Shown: positions 34,649-44,263, counted from the first letter of the stretch. The stretch is 64,000 bases of DNA from Neorhizobium tomejilense (GCA_002968845.1 PVBG01000011.1:1-64000), one strand, 5' to 3'. Numbers and translations: made by a program. Notes: generated from the letters alone by a model not told the origin.

Positions 34649-34688
34649 AAGGCAGGCCGGAAGACCCTCCGGCCTGCCTTCTCTGTTT
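34649..34688 (+). terminator. Terminator of the third chemoreceptor gene
   Basis: A 12-bp perfect stem (AAGGCAGGCCGG at 34649-34660 with CCGGCCTGCCTT at 34669-34680) is followed by CTCTGTTT. Confidence 0.85.
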
Positions 34689-34747
34689 CAGCATTTGCGT
34701 CTATCTTCCGGCGGCCGGAAAGCCGGCAACGAACCGGAGGGACGGAA

Positions 34748-35743
34748 ATGCGGTGGACCTTGCTGATCGGCGGGCTTTTGCTTGTCTCGAACCCGGCACT
34801 CGCCAACGATACCATGGCGGAGCTGAAGACGGGCGGGTTGATCTACGTCCAGACCTCCGACGTCACCATGGCCGAGGAGCAGCTCTACATTTCCCGTGAG
34901 GAAGTGCTGGTCGATTACGTCTTCAAGAACACCAGCGACAAGGACGTCGAAAGCGTCATCGCCTTCCCGATGCCGGATATTACCGGCAGCATGGACAGCA
35001 ATATCGCGCTCGACGAGACCGACGCCGACAATTTCCTCGGCTTCTCCGTCGTGCAGGACAGCCGGCAGATCAAGCCGGAACTGCAGCAGCGGGTGCTGGC
35101 GGCCGGCGTCGATCGCACCGACGAACTCGTTGCGCGCAACATTCCGCTTCTGCCCTATAGCGACAGGACGCTCGCCGCGCTCAAGGCCCTGCCCGAAGAC
35201 GTGAAGGCCGCCTGGATCGCCGAAGGGCTGGTGTTCGTCAACCGCTACGACGCCGGCAAGGGCTGGCAGGAGGACTTGACGCCTGCCTGGACGCTGCGCT
35301 CGGTCTATTGGTGGAAGACGAAATTCCCGGCAGGCAAGCCCATCCGCGTCAGCCATCGCTACAAGCCGAGCGTCGGCGGCACTGTCGCCATGACCTTCAT
35401 CGATCAGGGCAAGCCGGCGACGAACTATAAGGACTATGCCGATCGCTATTGCATCGACGCTGCCTTCATGAAGACGGCCGCAAAGCTCGAAGCTGCGGCT
35501 GGGAAAAGCGGCCCGAACTATACCGAGCAATGGGTGTCGTATATCCTCACCACCGGCGCCAACTGGGGCGGCTCGATCGGCAAGTTCAAACTGACGATCG
35601 ACAAGGGCAGGGCGCAGGACTACGTCAGCTTCTGCGGCAATGGCATTAAGAAGGTCGGCCCCACGACCTTCGAGATGACTGCCGACGATTTCTCCCCGGA
35701 AAAGGATTTGAATATCCTGTTCCTGACGGCCGCCGATCAGTAA
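34748..35743 (+). CDS. DUF4424 family secreted protein
   Basis: The 331-residue product starts with a signal peptide (MRWTLLIGGLLLVSNPALAN) and continues as a periplasmic domain with blocks GGLIYVQTSDVTMAEEQLYI, VLVDYVFKNTSDKDVESVIA and FPMPDI, typical of DUF4424. The family function is unknown. The start at 34748 is fixed by the signal peptide and a GGAGGGACGG site; upstream codons belong to the terminator of the chemoreceptor gene. No operon partner is apparent. Confidence 0.8.
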   Translation: MRWTLLIGGLLLVSNPALANDTMAELKTGGLIYVQTSDVTMAEEQLYISREEVLVDYVFKNTSDKDVESVIAFPMPDITGSMDSNIALDETDADNFLGFSVVQDSRQIKPELQQRVLAAGVDRTDELVARNIPLLPYSDRTLAALKALPEDVKAAWIAEGLVFVNRYDAGKGWQEDLTPAWTLRSVYWWKTKFPAGKPIRVSHRYKPSVGGTVAMTFIDQGKPATNYKDYADRYCIDAAFMKTAAKLEAAAGKSGPNYTEQWVSYILTTGANWGGSIGKFKLTIDKGRAQDYVSFCGNGIKKVGPTTFEMTADDFSPEKDLNILFLTAADQ

Positions 35744-35864
35744 CGGCGGCACAAATCTCTATTCAATAATATTGAATGAGCGTGATCGTGCCGGCGCTTG
35801 CCGGTCGGGTCGGAAAGTACGATGTTTCCGCCTGTGACTTGCCGAAGAATTCCGGAAACATCCC

Positions 35865-36458
35865 ATGCCGCGTCGCTCCGCCGATGGCTATGACCTTGTT
35901 GCGATTGCTCTGCACTGGCTGATCGCGGTGCTGATCCTCGGCGTGCTGGTCCTCGGCTTTGTCATGACCCGCCGATCGATCGATCCGGCCCTGCAGTTCT
36001 CGCTCTTTCAGTGGCACAAGTCCTTCGGCATGCTGGCACTTCTTCTGGCCGCCGTGAGGCTCGTCCGTTCGCTGACCGTCGCGCGGGTGAAGCCCGCGGA
36101 AGGTCTGGGTGTCCTGGAACGTCGCTCGGCACATGGGATGCACTACCTGCTGCTGACCTTGGCGGTGGCTGTGCCGGTGGCCGGCTGGATGATTGCCTCC
36201 GTATCGCCGCTCGAAATTCCGACCTTCGCGTTCAACCTCGTCGTCATTCCGCATCTTCCGGTGCCGAAGTCGGAAGCCGCCGAGGCGTGGTGGACGACCG
36301 TCCATGCGGTTCTCGCCTATTCCACGCTGGCGCTCGTCTTCCTGCATTCCGCCGCCGCACTCTACCACCACTATGTCAGGCACGACGACGTGCTCACCCG
36401 CATGCTCGGAAGCCGGCACCGCACCGTCAAAACGTCAATCGAGGAGCCGGGACCATGA
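35865..36458 (+). CDS. Cytochrome b561-type di-heme membrane protein
   Basis: The 197-residue membrane protein has four helices and paired His residues that would ligate two b hemes: LVAIALHWLIAVLILG, FSLFQWHKSFGMLAL, TTVHAVLAYSTLALVFLH and the following SAAALYHHYV. Its relatives oxidise ubiquinol and in some bacteria act as superoxide oxidase. The ATG of the downstream YceI gene overlaps its stop by 4 nt, a pairing common in proteobacteria, which suggests a shared role around quinone or isoprenoid handling. Confidence 0.9.
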   Translation: MPRRSADGYDLVAIALHWLIAVLILGVLVLGFVMTRRSIDPALQFSLFQWHKSFGMLALLLAAVRLVRSLTVARVKPAEGLGVLERRSAHGMHYLLLTLAVAVPVAGWMIASVSPLEIPTFAFNLVVIPHLPVPKSEAAEAWWTTVHAVLAYSTLALVFLHSAAALYHHYVRHDDVLTRMLGSRHRTVKTSIEEPGP

Positions 36459-37042
36459 TCCGCAAGACAGCCGTCATCGCAGCAATGCTGCTCACCATGT
36501 CGCTTCCCCAAGCCAGCTTCTCCGCGGTCGACGTCCCGAGCCTCACTGAGGCGGCCGGGCGTTATGCCATCACGCCCGGTTCCCGCATCGTCTTTGCCGT
36601 GGATCAGGTCGGCGGCGGCGGCATCAAGGGCAAATTCGGCAAGTTTTCGGGCACGTTCAACCTGAAAGCCGGTGATCTCGCCCATTCCATGGTGAATTTC
36701 GACCTGAAACCGGAAAGCGTCAGCACCGGCCAGGATCGTATCGATGCTTTCCTGCGCTCCGGCGCGGTCTTCGATTCCTCCCGGTTCGAGACGATCTCGT
36801 TCCGGTCGGAGCGGATCGAGCAGACTGGCCCGGACAGCGCCCGCATCACCGGCACGCTGACCGCCAAGGGGCATAGCTCATCCGAAATCTTCGATGTGAA
36901 GCTGACCTCCTGGAACGGCCGAAAGATAGGCTTCAACGTCAGCGGCAAGATCTACCGCTCGCGCTACGCCATGGACGTCGGCACGCCGATCTATTCCAAT
37001 GTCGTGCAGTTCGACATGGTGATCGAGGGCGAGCGGAGCTAG
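36455..37042 (+). CDS. YceI-family periplasmic isoprenoid-binding protein
   Basis: The 195-residue protein has a signal peptide (MIRKTAVIAAMLLTMSLPQA) and a lipocalin-like barrel that in family members holds an isoprenoid (ubiquinone-8 like) chain. Blocks GRYAITPGSRIVFAVDQVGG, FDSSRFETISFRS and ITGTLTAKGHSSSEIFDVKL are typical. It is coupled by an ATGA overlap to the cytochrome b561 gene and likely exchanges quinone or electrons with it. The 257-nt region after it, up to 37299, is AT-rich and shows no gene. Confidence 0.9.
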   Translation: MIRKTAVIAAMLLTMSLPQASFSAVDVPSLTEAAGRYAITPGSRIVFAVDQVGGGGIKGKFGKFSGTFNLKAGDLAHSMVNFDLKPESVSTGQDRIDAFLRSGAVFDSSRFETISFRSERIEQTGPDSARITGTLTAKGHSSSEIFDVKLTSWNGRKIGFNVSGKIYRSRYAMDVGTPIYSNVVQFDMVIEGERS

Positions 37043-37299
37043 AGACAGCGCCCCTCGATTGGCCCCATTACTTCATTCGACGTAGAAGCATACTGCTTCG
37101 GAGCCTTGCCTTGGAAAAGGGGTGCCGGGATGCGAGGCGCCGTCAACCGAACTTATTGATTCTATATCAGGATTTCAAAAGAAGAGGCTTGATTTGGAAT
37201 CCCTCTAACAACTAACGCTTTCGAAGTATGGGCTTTTGGCATGCTTGCACCACCCAAAAAATATGACACTGTGACCGAAGTATAGTTTGGGGGAGTGTA

Positions 37300-38139
37300 A
37301 TGGCGCAGTTAGTATATCCCATTGATCCGGATACTCTTCTGGCAGATGTTGATGCTGCTCGCTCGATGGCCAGGACTTATGCTGAGGCTTACCAATCGGC
37401 ATCGCCCTATCCGCATATCTGCATCGACAATTTCCTGCCCGAGCAGGTTCTGGAAAACGTCCTGGCCGACCTCAGTAACCGCCCGGAAAAGGAGACGACT
37501 TTTGCGAGGGCGCAGGAGAACAAGAAGGTCTCCTATGTTCCGGAGCGGCTTCCGGCCTACACCAAGAACCTGTTCTACGCGCTGAATTCGCGCCCCTTCA
37601 TCCTGTTCCTGGAGGAGATGACCGGCATCGAGGGGTTGATCCCCGATCCGTTCTTTTTCGGCGCCGGCGTCCATGAGACCGCCAACGGTGGGCATCTCGA
37701 TATCCACGCGGATTTCAATCTTCATTCCAAGATGAAGGTCGAGCGCCGGCTCAACACGCTGATCTATCTCAACAAGGGCTGGCGGGAGGAGTGGGGCGGT
37801 TCGTTCGAAATCTGGGACAAGGAGATGAAGGGCAAGGTGCACGGTTTCACCCCGCTGTTCAACCGCATGGTCACCTTCTCGACCACGTCGGACTCTTTCC
37901 ACGGCAATCCCAGCGTCGTGAACCATCCGGAAGACAAGACGAGGGACTCGATCGCCCTCTATTATTACACGGCGACCTGGGACGAATCCCGCAAGTCGCA
38001 TTCGACGCTCTTCAAGCCACGTCCGAATTCGGCGGACAAGAAGGATTATGCCGAAATCCGCCGGGACGTGCTGCGGGAGTTCACACCGCCGATGCTCTAT
38101 CGCAAGATCATCGGGCCCTTGAGCCGCCTCGGTTTCTAG
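37300..38139 (+). CDS. 2-oxoglutarate/Fe(II)-dependent oxygenase
   Basis: The 279-residue protein has the double-stranded beta-helix iron site: H-x-D in HLDIHADFNLH near residue 132, a distal His in SDSFHGNPSVV near 205, and an Arg for 2-oxoglutarate in TRDSIALYYYT. The central block TLIYLNKGWREEWGGSFEIW is typical of the prolyl-4-hydroxylase-like family (2OG-FeII_Oxy_3). Bacterial members modify small metabolites, sugars or peptides; nothing nearby gives the substrate. The first 100 nt are less GC-rich than the rest, and the upstream region is AT-rich. Confidence 0.88.
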   Translation: MAQLVYPIDPDTLLADVDAARSMARTYAEAYQSASPYPHICIDNFLPEQVLENVLADLSNRPEKETTFARAQENKKVSYVPERLPAYTKNLFYALNSRPFILFLEEMTGIEGLIPDPFFFGAGVHETANGGHLDIHADFNLHSKMKVERRLNTLIYLNKGWREEWGGSFEIWDKEMKGKVHGFTPLFNRMVTFSTTSDSFHGNPSVVNHPEDKTRDSIALYYYTATWDESRKSHSTLFKPRPNSADKKDYAEIRRDVLREFTPPMLYRKIIGPLSRLGF

Positions 38140-38162
38140 CCCGGGAGAACCCAGCGTCAGGC

Positions 38163-40082
38163 TCAGCCGGCAAAACCGACGCCGATCTGCGGCTGGCCGA
38201 GCGTCCTGAAGACGGTCGAAACGATGCCGGCGCGGTCGAGGCCGGCCTTGGCGTACATCGCATCCGGACTCGCCTGCTGCATCCAGATGTCCGGCAGCAC
38301 CAGCGAGCGGACTTTCAGGCCGTTGTCGAGCAGGCCCTCGGTCGCGAGGAATTGCAGCACATGGCTGCCGAAACCGCCGACCGCACCCTCCTCGATGGTG
38401 ATGAGCACTTCGTGATGGCGGGCGAGCTGGCGGATCAGATCCTGGTCCAGCGGCTTGGCGAAACGCGCATCCGCAACCGTCGTCGAAAGCCCGGCAGCAT
38501 CGAGATCCTCGGCTGCAAGCACACATTCCTTGAGGCGCGTGCCGAAGGAGAGCAAGGCCACCTTGGCGCCCTGCTTGACCACGCGGCCCTTGCCGATTTG
38601 GAGAATCTGGCCGCGTTCCGGCAGTTCGACGCCGACGCCTTCGCCGCGCGGATAACGGAAGGAGATCGGGCCGTCGTCATAGGCCGCGGCCGTGCGCACC
38701 ATGTGCTTCAGCTCCGCCTCGTCGGCGGCAGCCATCACCACCATGCCCGGCAGGGTGGCGAGGAAGGTCGTATCGAACGATCCCGCATGGGTCGGCCCGT
38801 CGGCGCCGACGAAACCTGCACGATCGATCGGGAAACGCACCGGCAATCCCTGGATCGCCACGTCGTGGACGACCTGGTCGTAACCCCGCTGCAGGAACGT
38901 CGAGTAAAGTGCGCAGAACGGCTTGAAGCCCTCCGCCGCAAGCCCCGCTGCAAACGTCACCGCATGCTGCTCGGCAATGCCGACATCAAAGGTCCGGGCC
39001 GGGAAGACGTCCGCCAGCTTGTCGATGCCCGTGCCGTTCGGCATTGCGGCGGTGACGCCGACAATCTTCTCGTCGAACCCTGCTTCCTGAACCAGCGCCT
39101 CGCCGAACACGCTCGTATAGCTCGGTGCATTCGGTTTCGATTTCGCCTGCGCGCCGGTGATGACGTCGAACTTGTTGACGCCGTGGTATTTGTCGGCAGC
39201 GGCTTCCGCGGGTGCATAACCCTTGCCCTTCTGCGTCACCACATGGATCAGTACCGGACCGCGGGCGTTGTCGCGCACATTGCGCAGCACCGGCAGGAGA
39301 TGGTCGAAGGAATGACCGTCGATCGGGCCGATATGGTAGAAGCCCATTTCCTCGAACATGGTACCGCCGGTAACGTACCCGCGCGCATGCTCCACGGCGC
39401 GGGTGATCGCCCGGTCGACATTCTTGCCGAGATAGGCGGTCAGCTTCTTGCCGAGATCGCGAAAGCCCATATAGGTGCGGCCGGAGGCGAGACGCGCCAG
39501 ATAGGCGCTCATTGCGCCGGTCGGCGGGGCGATCGACATGTCGTTGTCGTTCAAGATGACGATCAGCCGCGCATCCAGCGCGCCGGCGTTGTTGAGCGCC
39601 TCATAAGCCATGCCGGCCGACATCGCGCCGTCGCCGATCACCGCGATGACATTGCGCTTCGAGCCGGAAAGGTCGGCCGCGACCGCCATGCCGAGGCCGG
39701 CGGAGATCGAGGTGGAGGAATGGGCCGCACCGAACGGATCGTATTCGCTCTCGGCCCGGCGGGTGAAGCCGGAAAGCCCGTCCTCCTGGCGCAGCGTTCG
39801 AATGCGGTCGCGCCGGCCGGTCAGGATCTTGTGCGGATAACACTGGTGACCGACGTCGAAGATCAGCCTGTCGTCCGGCGTGTTGAATACCTTATGGATG
39901 GCGATCGTCAGTTCCACGACGCCGAGGCCGGCACCGAGATGGCCGCCGGTCCGCGACACCGCATCGATCATCTCGTCGCGCAATTCGCGGGCAAGCTGCG
40001 TCAGGTCGCGATCTTCGATCTCGCGAAGATCGGCAGGAAGCATGACCTTGTCGAGCAATGGCGTGGCGGGAGTTGATGTCAC
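38163..40082 (-). CDS. dxs: 1-deoxy-D-xylulose-5-phosphate synthase
   Basis: DXS makes deoxyxylulose 5-phosphate from pyruvate and glyceraldehyde 3-phosphate, the entry to the MEP isoprenoid pathway. The 639 residues include [20 protein letters not shown], the thiamine-diphosphate motif [18 protein letters not shown] with the following NDNDMSI, and [18 protein letters not shown] in the transketolase pyrimidine domain with its conserved Glu. Length is normal. It starts at GTG 40082. It is next to neither xseB nor tlyA, unlike the order I recall from relatives. It converges with the 2OG oxygenase gene, 23 nt apart. Confidence 0.96.
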   Translation of the reverse strand: MTSTPATPLLDKVMLPADLREIEDRDLTQLARELRDEMIDAVSRTGGHLGAGLGVVELTIAIHKVFNTPDDRLIFDVGHQCYPHKILTGRRDRIRTLRQEDGLSGFTRRAESEYDPFGAAHSSTSISAGLGMAVAADLSGSKRNVIAVIGDGAMSAGMAYEALNNAGALDARLIVILNDNDMSIAPPTGAMSAYLARLASGRTYMGFRDLGKKLTAYLGKNVDRAITRAVEHARGYVTGGTMFEEMGFYHIGPIDGHSFDHLLPVLRNVRDNARGPVLIHVVTQKGKGYAPAEAAADKYHGVNKFDVITGAQAKSKPNAPSYTSVFGEALVQEAGFDEKIVGVTAAMPNGTGIDKLADVFPARTFDVGIAEQHAVTFAAGLAAEGFKPFCALYSTFLQRGYDQVVHDVAIQGLPVRFPIDRAGFVGADGPTHAGSFDTTFLATLPGMVVMAAADEAELKHMVRTAAAYDDGPISFRYPRGEGVGVELPERGQILQIGKGRVVKQGAKVALLSFGTRLKECVLAAEDLDAAGLSTTVADARFAKPLDQDLIRQLARHHEVLITIEEGAVGGFGSHVLQFLATEGLLDNGLKVRSLVLPDIWMQQASPDAMYAKAGLDRAGIVSTVFRTLGQPQIGVGFAG

Positions 40083-40183
40083 GAATAGTGGCCTTTTCTG
40101 CTCTTTTCCGGAAGCGCGTTCCTCCCCAAGATGAGAAGAAAGCAGGCTTTTTCAAGTTGCATGACCCGCGGTTCTATCCGATT

Positions 40184-41107
40184 TCAGGCTACGGGCAAGG
40201 GGACAAACTCCTCCTCGTCCCCGGGTACGATGTCGAAACGGCCGGTGCGCCACTCATCTTTCGCCTTTTCGATGCGCTCCTTGGAGGAGGAAACGAAGTT
40301 CCACCAGATGTAGCGCCTGGAGTTCAGCGCGGCGCCGCCGAACAGCATCAGGTGACAGCCCGGAGCGCCGGCTTCGAGCGTTATATTGTCGCCCGGACGG
40401 AAGACGAGAAGCTGGTCGGCTGCGAACCGGTCACCGGAAACGACGAGTTCGCCGGAGAGAATATAGATCGCCCGTTCCTCATGCGCCGCTGCAAACGGGA
40501 AGCGCTTGCCAGCCTCGAGGCGGAGATCGACATAGAGCGTGTCGGTGAAGGTCGAGACCGGCGAGCCGAGGCCCTCGAAAGCGCCGATGACCACCCGGCC
40601 GTTCGCGCCGTCCGCATCGATGACCGGCATTTTTTCCTTGTCCGTGTGCGAGAAGGTCGGATCGATCTCCTCCTTGTCGTCCGGCAGTGCCAGCCACGTC
40701 TGCAGGCCGGAGACCGACATCGGATGGCCGCGCAGGTTTTCAGGCGTGCGTTCCGAATGCACGATGCCGCGGCCGGCGGTCATCAGGTTGATGTCGCCCG
40801 GCCGGATGACAAGCTCGGTGCCGAGGCTGTCGCGATGCTTGATCTCGCCGTCGAACAGGTAGGTGACGGTGGAAAGCCCGATATGCGGATGCGGCTTGAC
40901 ATCAAGCGCCTCGTCGGCCCGCAGCAGCGCCGGTCCCATCCGGTCGAAGAAGATGAAGGGTCCCACCAGTCTTCTCTGCCGGCTCGGCAAAGCGCGCCGC
41001 ACGGAAAACCCGCCGATATCGCTGGTGCGCGGAATGATCAGGTTCTCGATCGCATCACAGGCAAAGGCGTCACCCGCGACCGGGTCGTTTCCGGGGAAGA
41101 AGGACAT
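40184..41107 (-). CDS. Pirin family protein
   Basis: Pirins are bicupin proteins with one metal site; some are quercetin dioxygenases, others act on stress or regulation. The 307 residues show the N-cupin metal motif HPHIGLSTVTYLFDGEIKHRD, with its three His and one Glu further on (GTELVIRPGDINLMTAGRGI, then VHSE), and the second cupin with AIYILSGELVVSG and the C-terminal AALNSRRYIWWNFVSSSKER. The ATG at 41107 is chosen on family start; longer forms overlap the upstream HepT-like gene. It follows that gene by 10 nt on the same strand. Confidence 0.92.
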   Translation of the reverse strand: MSFFPGNDPVAGDAFACDAIENLIIPRTSDIGGFSVRRALPSRQRRLVGPFIFFDRMGPALLRADEALDVKPHPHIGLSTVTYLFDGEIKHRDSLGTELVIRPGDINLMTAGRGIVHSERTPENLRGHPMSVSGLQTWLALPDDKEEIDPTFSHTDKEKMPVIDADGANGRVVIGAFEGLGSPVSTFTDTLYVDLRLEAGKRFPFAAAHEERAIYILSGELVVSGDRFAADQLLVFRPGDNITLEAGAPGCHLMLFGGAALNSRRYIWWNFVSSSKERIEKAKDEWRTGRFDIVPGDEEEFVPLPVA

Positions 41108-41117
41108 GGGGTACTCG

Positions 41118-41510
41118 CTACAGTGTTTCCTGTTCGGCCGGATACTGCGCCAGGAACGTTTCGAGTTCAATGAGAAGGGGAGGGAGACGCTCGACGATGG
41201 TCGTCCAAATTATGGAATCCAGGACATCGTCGTGGTCATCCCTTAGAATATTGCCGAGATTTCGAATGGCGAGCCAGTCATGCGCGGGAAACAGTTCCAC
41301 GGCCAACGAACTAAGTCTGATCGACGCTTCGGAAACACGTTCAAAACATCGCTCGACCGCGTCACGGACGAGCCGATTTCCTATATAAGCCCGAAAGTCC
41401 ATGCCCTGGGTATATTCAAGGATCGCAGCACCATTCTCAACGATATCATGAATCCGCGTCAAAGGACGTTTAGAAGGCAACGGCGCGATCCCGTCTATGA
41501 AGCGGGGCAT
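41118..41510 (-). CDS. Orphan HepT-like (DUF86) protein with degenerate active-site motif
   Basis: The 130-residue helical protein has the DUF86 layout: RIHDIVENGAAILEYTQGMD, DAVERCFERVSEASIRLSSL, and AIRNLGNILRDDHDDVLDSI. HepT toxins of the HEPN superfamily have R-N/G...R-H-x-Y near the last block; the family usually reads RHEYD where this one reads RDDHD, so the His and Tyr of H-x-Y are Asp and His. A partner nucleotidyltransferase antitoxin gene (MntA) would be expected immediately upstream, but only 89 nt separate it from the DUF1850 gene. It could be an inactive toxin relic or a solitary member with another job. Confidence 0.7.
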   Translation of the reverse strand: MPRFIDGIAPLPSKRPLTRIHDIVENGAAILEYTQGMDFRAYIGNRLVRDAVERCFERVSEASIRLSSLAVELFPAHDWLAIRNLGNILRDDHDDVLDSIIWTTIVERLPPLLIELETFLAQYPAEQETL

Positions 41511-41599
41511 GTTCTTTTTTGAAGCTCCCGCGCTTGGCGATAACCAGATCCTTGTCCATATGGACAATATAGTGGAGCCCTCGGATTTGGTCGAGAGCG

Positions 41600-41959
41600 C
41601 TAGCGACACCCGCTCAAAGCGACCTCATCCCCAGCCGTCGCCCCAAGCTCGACGCAGCCGTCCGCATGACACAGCCTCCACCCACCCGGCGTCATGCCCG
41701 ACGCCGCCAGCGAAATGCGTTCCTGCGGCGGCAGCGTCGGGTGCCAAACCCACCAGCCGTCCTTCAGCACCGCGCCCGCTCCGGGCTCCATGCCCGCTCC
41801 GGACCCTTTGACCTCGGCTTGCCGAAGCTCCAGCCCGGCCGGCGTCACGGCCCAGGTCTCCCGCCATTCCGTCTTCTGCACCGAATGGGTCCAGGAGAGA
41901 GTGAACGCCGAGATTGCGAGCGCCGTCAGCTTGCCGCCCGCCAGGATGCAGAGGCTCAT
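41600..41959 (-). CDS. DUF1850 protein of the TAXI-TRAP transporter
   Basis: The 119-residue product has an N-terminal signal-like helix (MSLCILAGGKLTALAISAFT), the family motif FTLSWTHSVQKTEWRETW, and GWRLCHADGC near the end. DUF1850 proteins accompany TRAP permeases of the TAXI class and are thought to be secreted accessories. It begins 10 nt after the permease gene stop and is the last gene of that operon. Confidence 0.85.
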   Translation of the reverse strand: MSLCILAGGKLTALAISAFTLSWTHSVQKTEWRETWAVTPAGLELRQAEVKGSGAGMEPGAGAVLKDGWWVWHPTLPPQERISLAASGMTPGGWRLCHADGCVELGATAGDEVALSGCR

Positions 41960-41969
41960 TGCCCGGCGC

Positions 41970-44078
41970 TCATGTCAGTGCCGGTGCGGCAGGCGCGTTG
42001 CGGTTGCGCCACCAGTGTTGGGCGACAAAGACGACGCCTAGGGTCCAGCCAAGTTCGTCGGTCCAGGGAAGCGCAACAACCAGGCTTGCACCGGCGACGA
42101 CGGCCAGTAGCCGCTCCCACGGTGCCATGCGGGCGAACAGGAAGCCGACGACCGCCGTGCCCCAGAGCGCGATGCCGAAGCATGCCTTGAGGAAGACATA
42201 GGCGACCTCGACCGGGTAACCCCATGCCGCGGCAATCGCACCCGGATCCTGCAGCATCAGCGCCGGCGTGTAGACGGCCATGAACGGCACCACGAAACCG
42301 GCGGTCGCGAGCTTGGTCGCCTCCACGCCGATCTTCAGCCCCGAGGTCTTCGCCATCGGTGCCGCCGCGAATGCGGCGAGTGCGACGGGCGGGGTCAGGT
42401 CGGCCATGATACCGAAATAGAAGACGAACATGTGGCTGACGATCAGCGGCACGCCGAGTTCCAGAAGGGCAGGGCCGGCAAGCGACGAGGTGATGATGTA
42501 GTTCGGGATCGTCGGGATCCCCATTCCGAGGATCAGGCAGGTGATCATCGTCAGGACCAGCGACAGGAACAGGTTGTGCTCGCCGACCCGGATGATCGCG
42601 CCGACAAAGGTCGAGGCGATGCCGGTCAGGGTCAGCGTGCCGATGACGATGCCGACGATGGCGCAGGCGATGCCGACTGGCAATGCGTTCTTGGCGCCCT
42701 CGGCCATCGCGTCACGGCAGATCGCCAGCGTTTCGTGCCCGCCCTTGACGAAGATGCAGCCAACGATCAGGGCGAGGATGACGATCGCCAGGAAGTTGAC
42801 CCCGTAACGTAGGAATGAGGCGGCGGCGATGCCGAGCACGACCCAGAAGACGAGACGGAAGGCGAGCGGGCCGATGCTTGCGGCAAGCGGCATTCCGAGG
42901 ATCAGCACGATGACCAGCGCCAGCCCCATGGTGCCGGCGAAGATTGGCGTATAGCCGGCAAACAGCAGGTAGACGAGGGCGGCGAGCGGCAGGATCAGCG
43001 GCCAGTGCTCCCTGACGGCAGCCCAGGGGTTCGGTAGGTCGGCCTTGTTCATGCCCTTGAGGCCGGCCTTGCCCGCCTCGAGGAACACCATCCAGAAGCA
43101 GACGCCGAAATAGAGCACGGCGGGGATGATTGCCGCCTTGACGATCTCCGCATAGGAGACGTTGAGCGTCTCAGCCATGATGAAGGCGACGGCGCCCATG
43201 ACCGGCGGCATGATCTGCCCGCCCATGGACGAGGTCGCCTCGACGCCGCCCGCGAAGGCGGAGCGGAAACCGAAGCGTTTCATCAGCGGAATGGTGAACT
43301 GGCCGGAGGCGACGACATTGGCGACGCCCGAGCCGGAAATCGTACCCATCAGCGCCGACGACATGACGCAGACCTGCGCCGGCCCGCCGCGCCAGGTGCC
43401 GACGAGGCCGAGCGCGAAATCGTTGAACAGCGCCAGCATGCCGGCGCGTTCCAGAAACGCCGCAAAGACCACGAAGATGAAGATGTAGGCCGCCGAGACG
43501 TAGATCGGCGTGCCGTAGATGCCTTCGGTGCCGTAGGCGAAATTCTCGATGATCTGCTCGAAATCATAACCGCGATGGATGAACGGGCCGGGAGCGTATT
43601 GCCCGAAAAAGCAGTAGGCGAGGAATATGGCTGCGATGATCGTCAGCGGCAGCCCCATAAGCCGCCGCGCCGCTTCGAAGACGAGCACGATCAGCACGGC
43701 TCCGACGACGAGGTCCGGTGTCGTCAGGAAGCCGCTGCGCTGGATGAGGTCGGTATAGAATACCCAATTGTAGATGCCGGTAAGAAAGCCGACGATACCG
43801 AGCGCCCAGAACCAGATCTTGCCGGCTTTCGTTTTGGCGACGAGATTGCCGATCAGCACGAAACCGAGCAGCAGCAGGAAGCCCACATGCATGGCGCGGA
43901 CGATCTGGCTCGCAAGCGTGCCGTAGGCGGCTGTCCACAGCTGGAAAAGGGTAAAGGCAAAGGCGATCCAGAAGGCAATCCGCCCGGTGATCCCTTCGCC
44001 AAAGCCGGCCGGCAGGCCCTCGATCGGCTCTTCGGCCGAATGTGAGGTGATCGAGTTTTGCGTTGGGATTTCGGACAT
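41970..44078 (-). CDS. TRAP transporter permease, fused 4TM/12TM (TAXI type)
   Basis: The 702-residue membrane protein joins the small (DctQ-like) and large (DctM-like) TRAP subunits. It has about 16-18 helices and the large-subunit signatures GTISGSGVANVVASGQFTIP, EATSSMGGQIMPPVMGAVAF and ILGMGIPTIPNYIITSSLAG. It imports small acids using the Na+ or H+ gradient together with a TAXI receptor encoded just upstream (44264). The ATG at 44078 has GGAGAACC before it; an upstream extension runs into a palindromic repeat and is not real. The substrate is unknown; glutamate and C4 or C5 acids are typical of TAXI systems. Confidence 0.95.
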   Translation of the reverse strand: MSEIPTQNSITSHSAEEPIEGLPAGFGEGITGRIAFWIAFAFTLFQLWTAAYGTLASQIVRAMHVGFLLLLGFVLIGNLVAKTKAGKIWFWALGIVGFLTGIYNWVFYTDLIQRSGFLTTPDLVVGAVLIVLVFEAARRLMGLPLTIIAAIFLAYCFFGQYAPGPFIHRGYDFEQIIENFAYGTEGIYGTPIYVSAAYIFIFVVFAAFLERAGMLALFNDFALGLVGTWRGGPAQVCVMSSALMGTISGSGVANVVASGQFTIPLMKRFGFRSAFAGGVEATSSMGGQIMPPVMGAVAFIMAETLNVSYAEIVKAAIIPAVLYFGVCFWMVFLEAGKAGLKGMNKADLPNPWAAVREHWPLILPLAALVYLLFAGYTPIFAGTMGLALVIVLILGMPLAASIGPLAFRLVFWVVLGIAAASFLRYGVNFLAIVILALIVGCIFVKGGHETLAICRDAMAEGAKNALPVGIACAIVGIVIGTLTLTGIASTFVGAIIRVGEHNLFLSLVLTMITCLILGMGIPTIPNYIITSSLAGPALLELGVPLIVSHMFVFYFGIMADLTPPVALAAFAAAPMAKTSGLKIGVEATKLATAGFVVPFMAVYTPALMLQDPGAIAAAWGYPVEVAYVFLKACFGIALWGTAVVGFLFARMAPWERLLAVVAGASLVVALPWTDELGWTLGVVFVAQHWWRNRNAPAAPALT

Positions 44079-44099
44079 TGGTTCTCCGAGGTCTCCGTT

Positions 44100-44240
44100 G
44101 CCCCTCACCTTAATCCTCTCTCCGCCTGGGGGAAGAGGATAGGTAACCCAAACGGCGTTGGAGGGGGACGGATACAGTTGCGGCATAAGTCCTTCTCCCC
44201 GTGAAGACGGGGAGAAGGTGGCGGCAGCCGGATGAGGGGC
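44100..44240. repeat. Rhizobial mosaic palindromic repeat (RIME-like) between receptor and permease
   Basis: The outer ends GCCCCTCA (44100-44107) and TGAGGGGC (44233-44240) are inverted. Inside lies a perfect 12-bp hairpin, CCTTCTCCCCGT (44191-44202) with ACGGGGAGAAGG (44207-44218), loop GAAG. The GGCGGCAGCCGGATGAGGGG style of sequence is characteristic of intergenic mosaic elements scattered in Rhizobium genomes. The hairpin can form in the transcript between TAXI receptor and permease and may stabilise the receptor part or lower permease expression. Confidence 0.8.
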
Positions 44241-44263
44241 AAATCGCTCTCATCCTCGCTCGT

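Noticed and set aside
41511..41599. A remnant of a MntA-like antitoxin before the HepT-like gene
   Set aside because: The 89 nt give no nucleotidyltransferase motif (GSRARG or D-x-D) in any frame.
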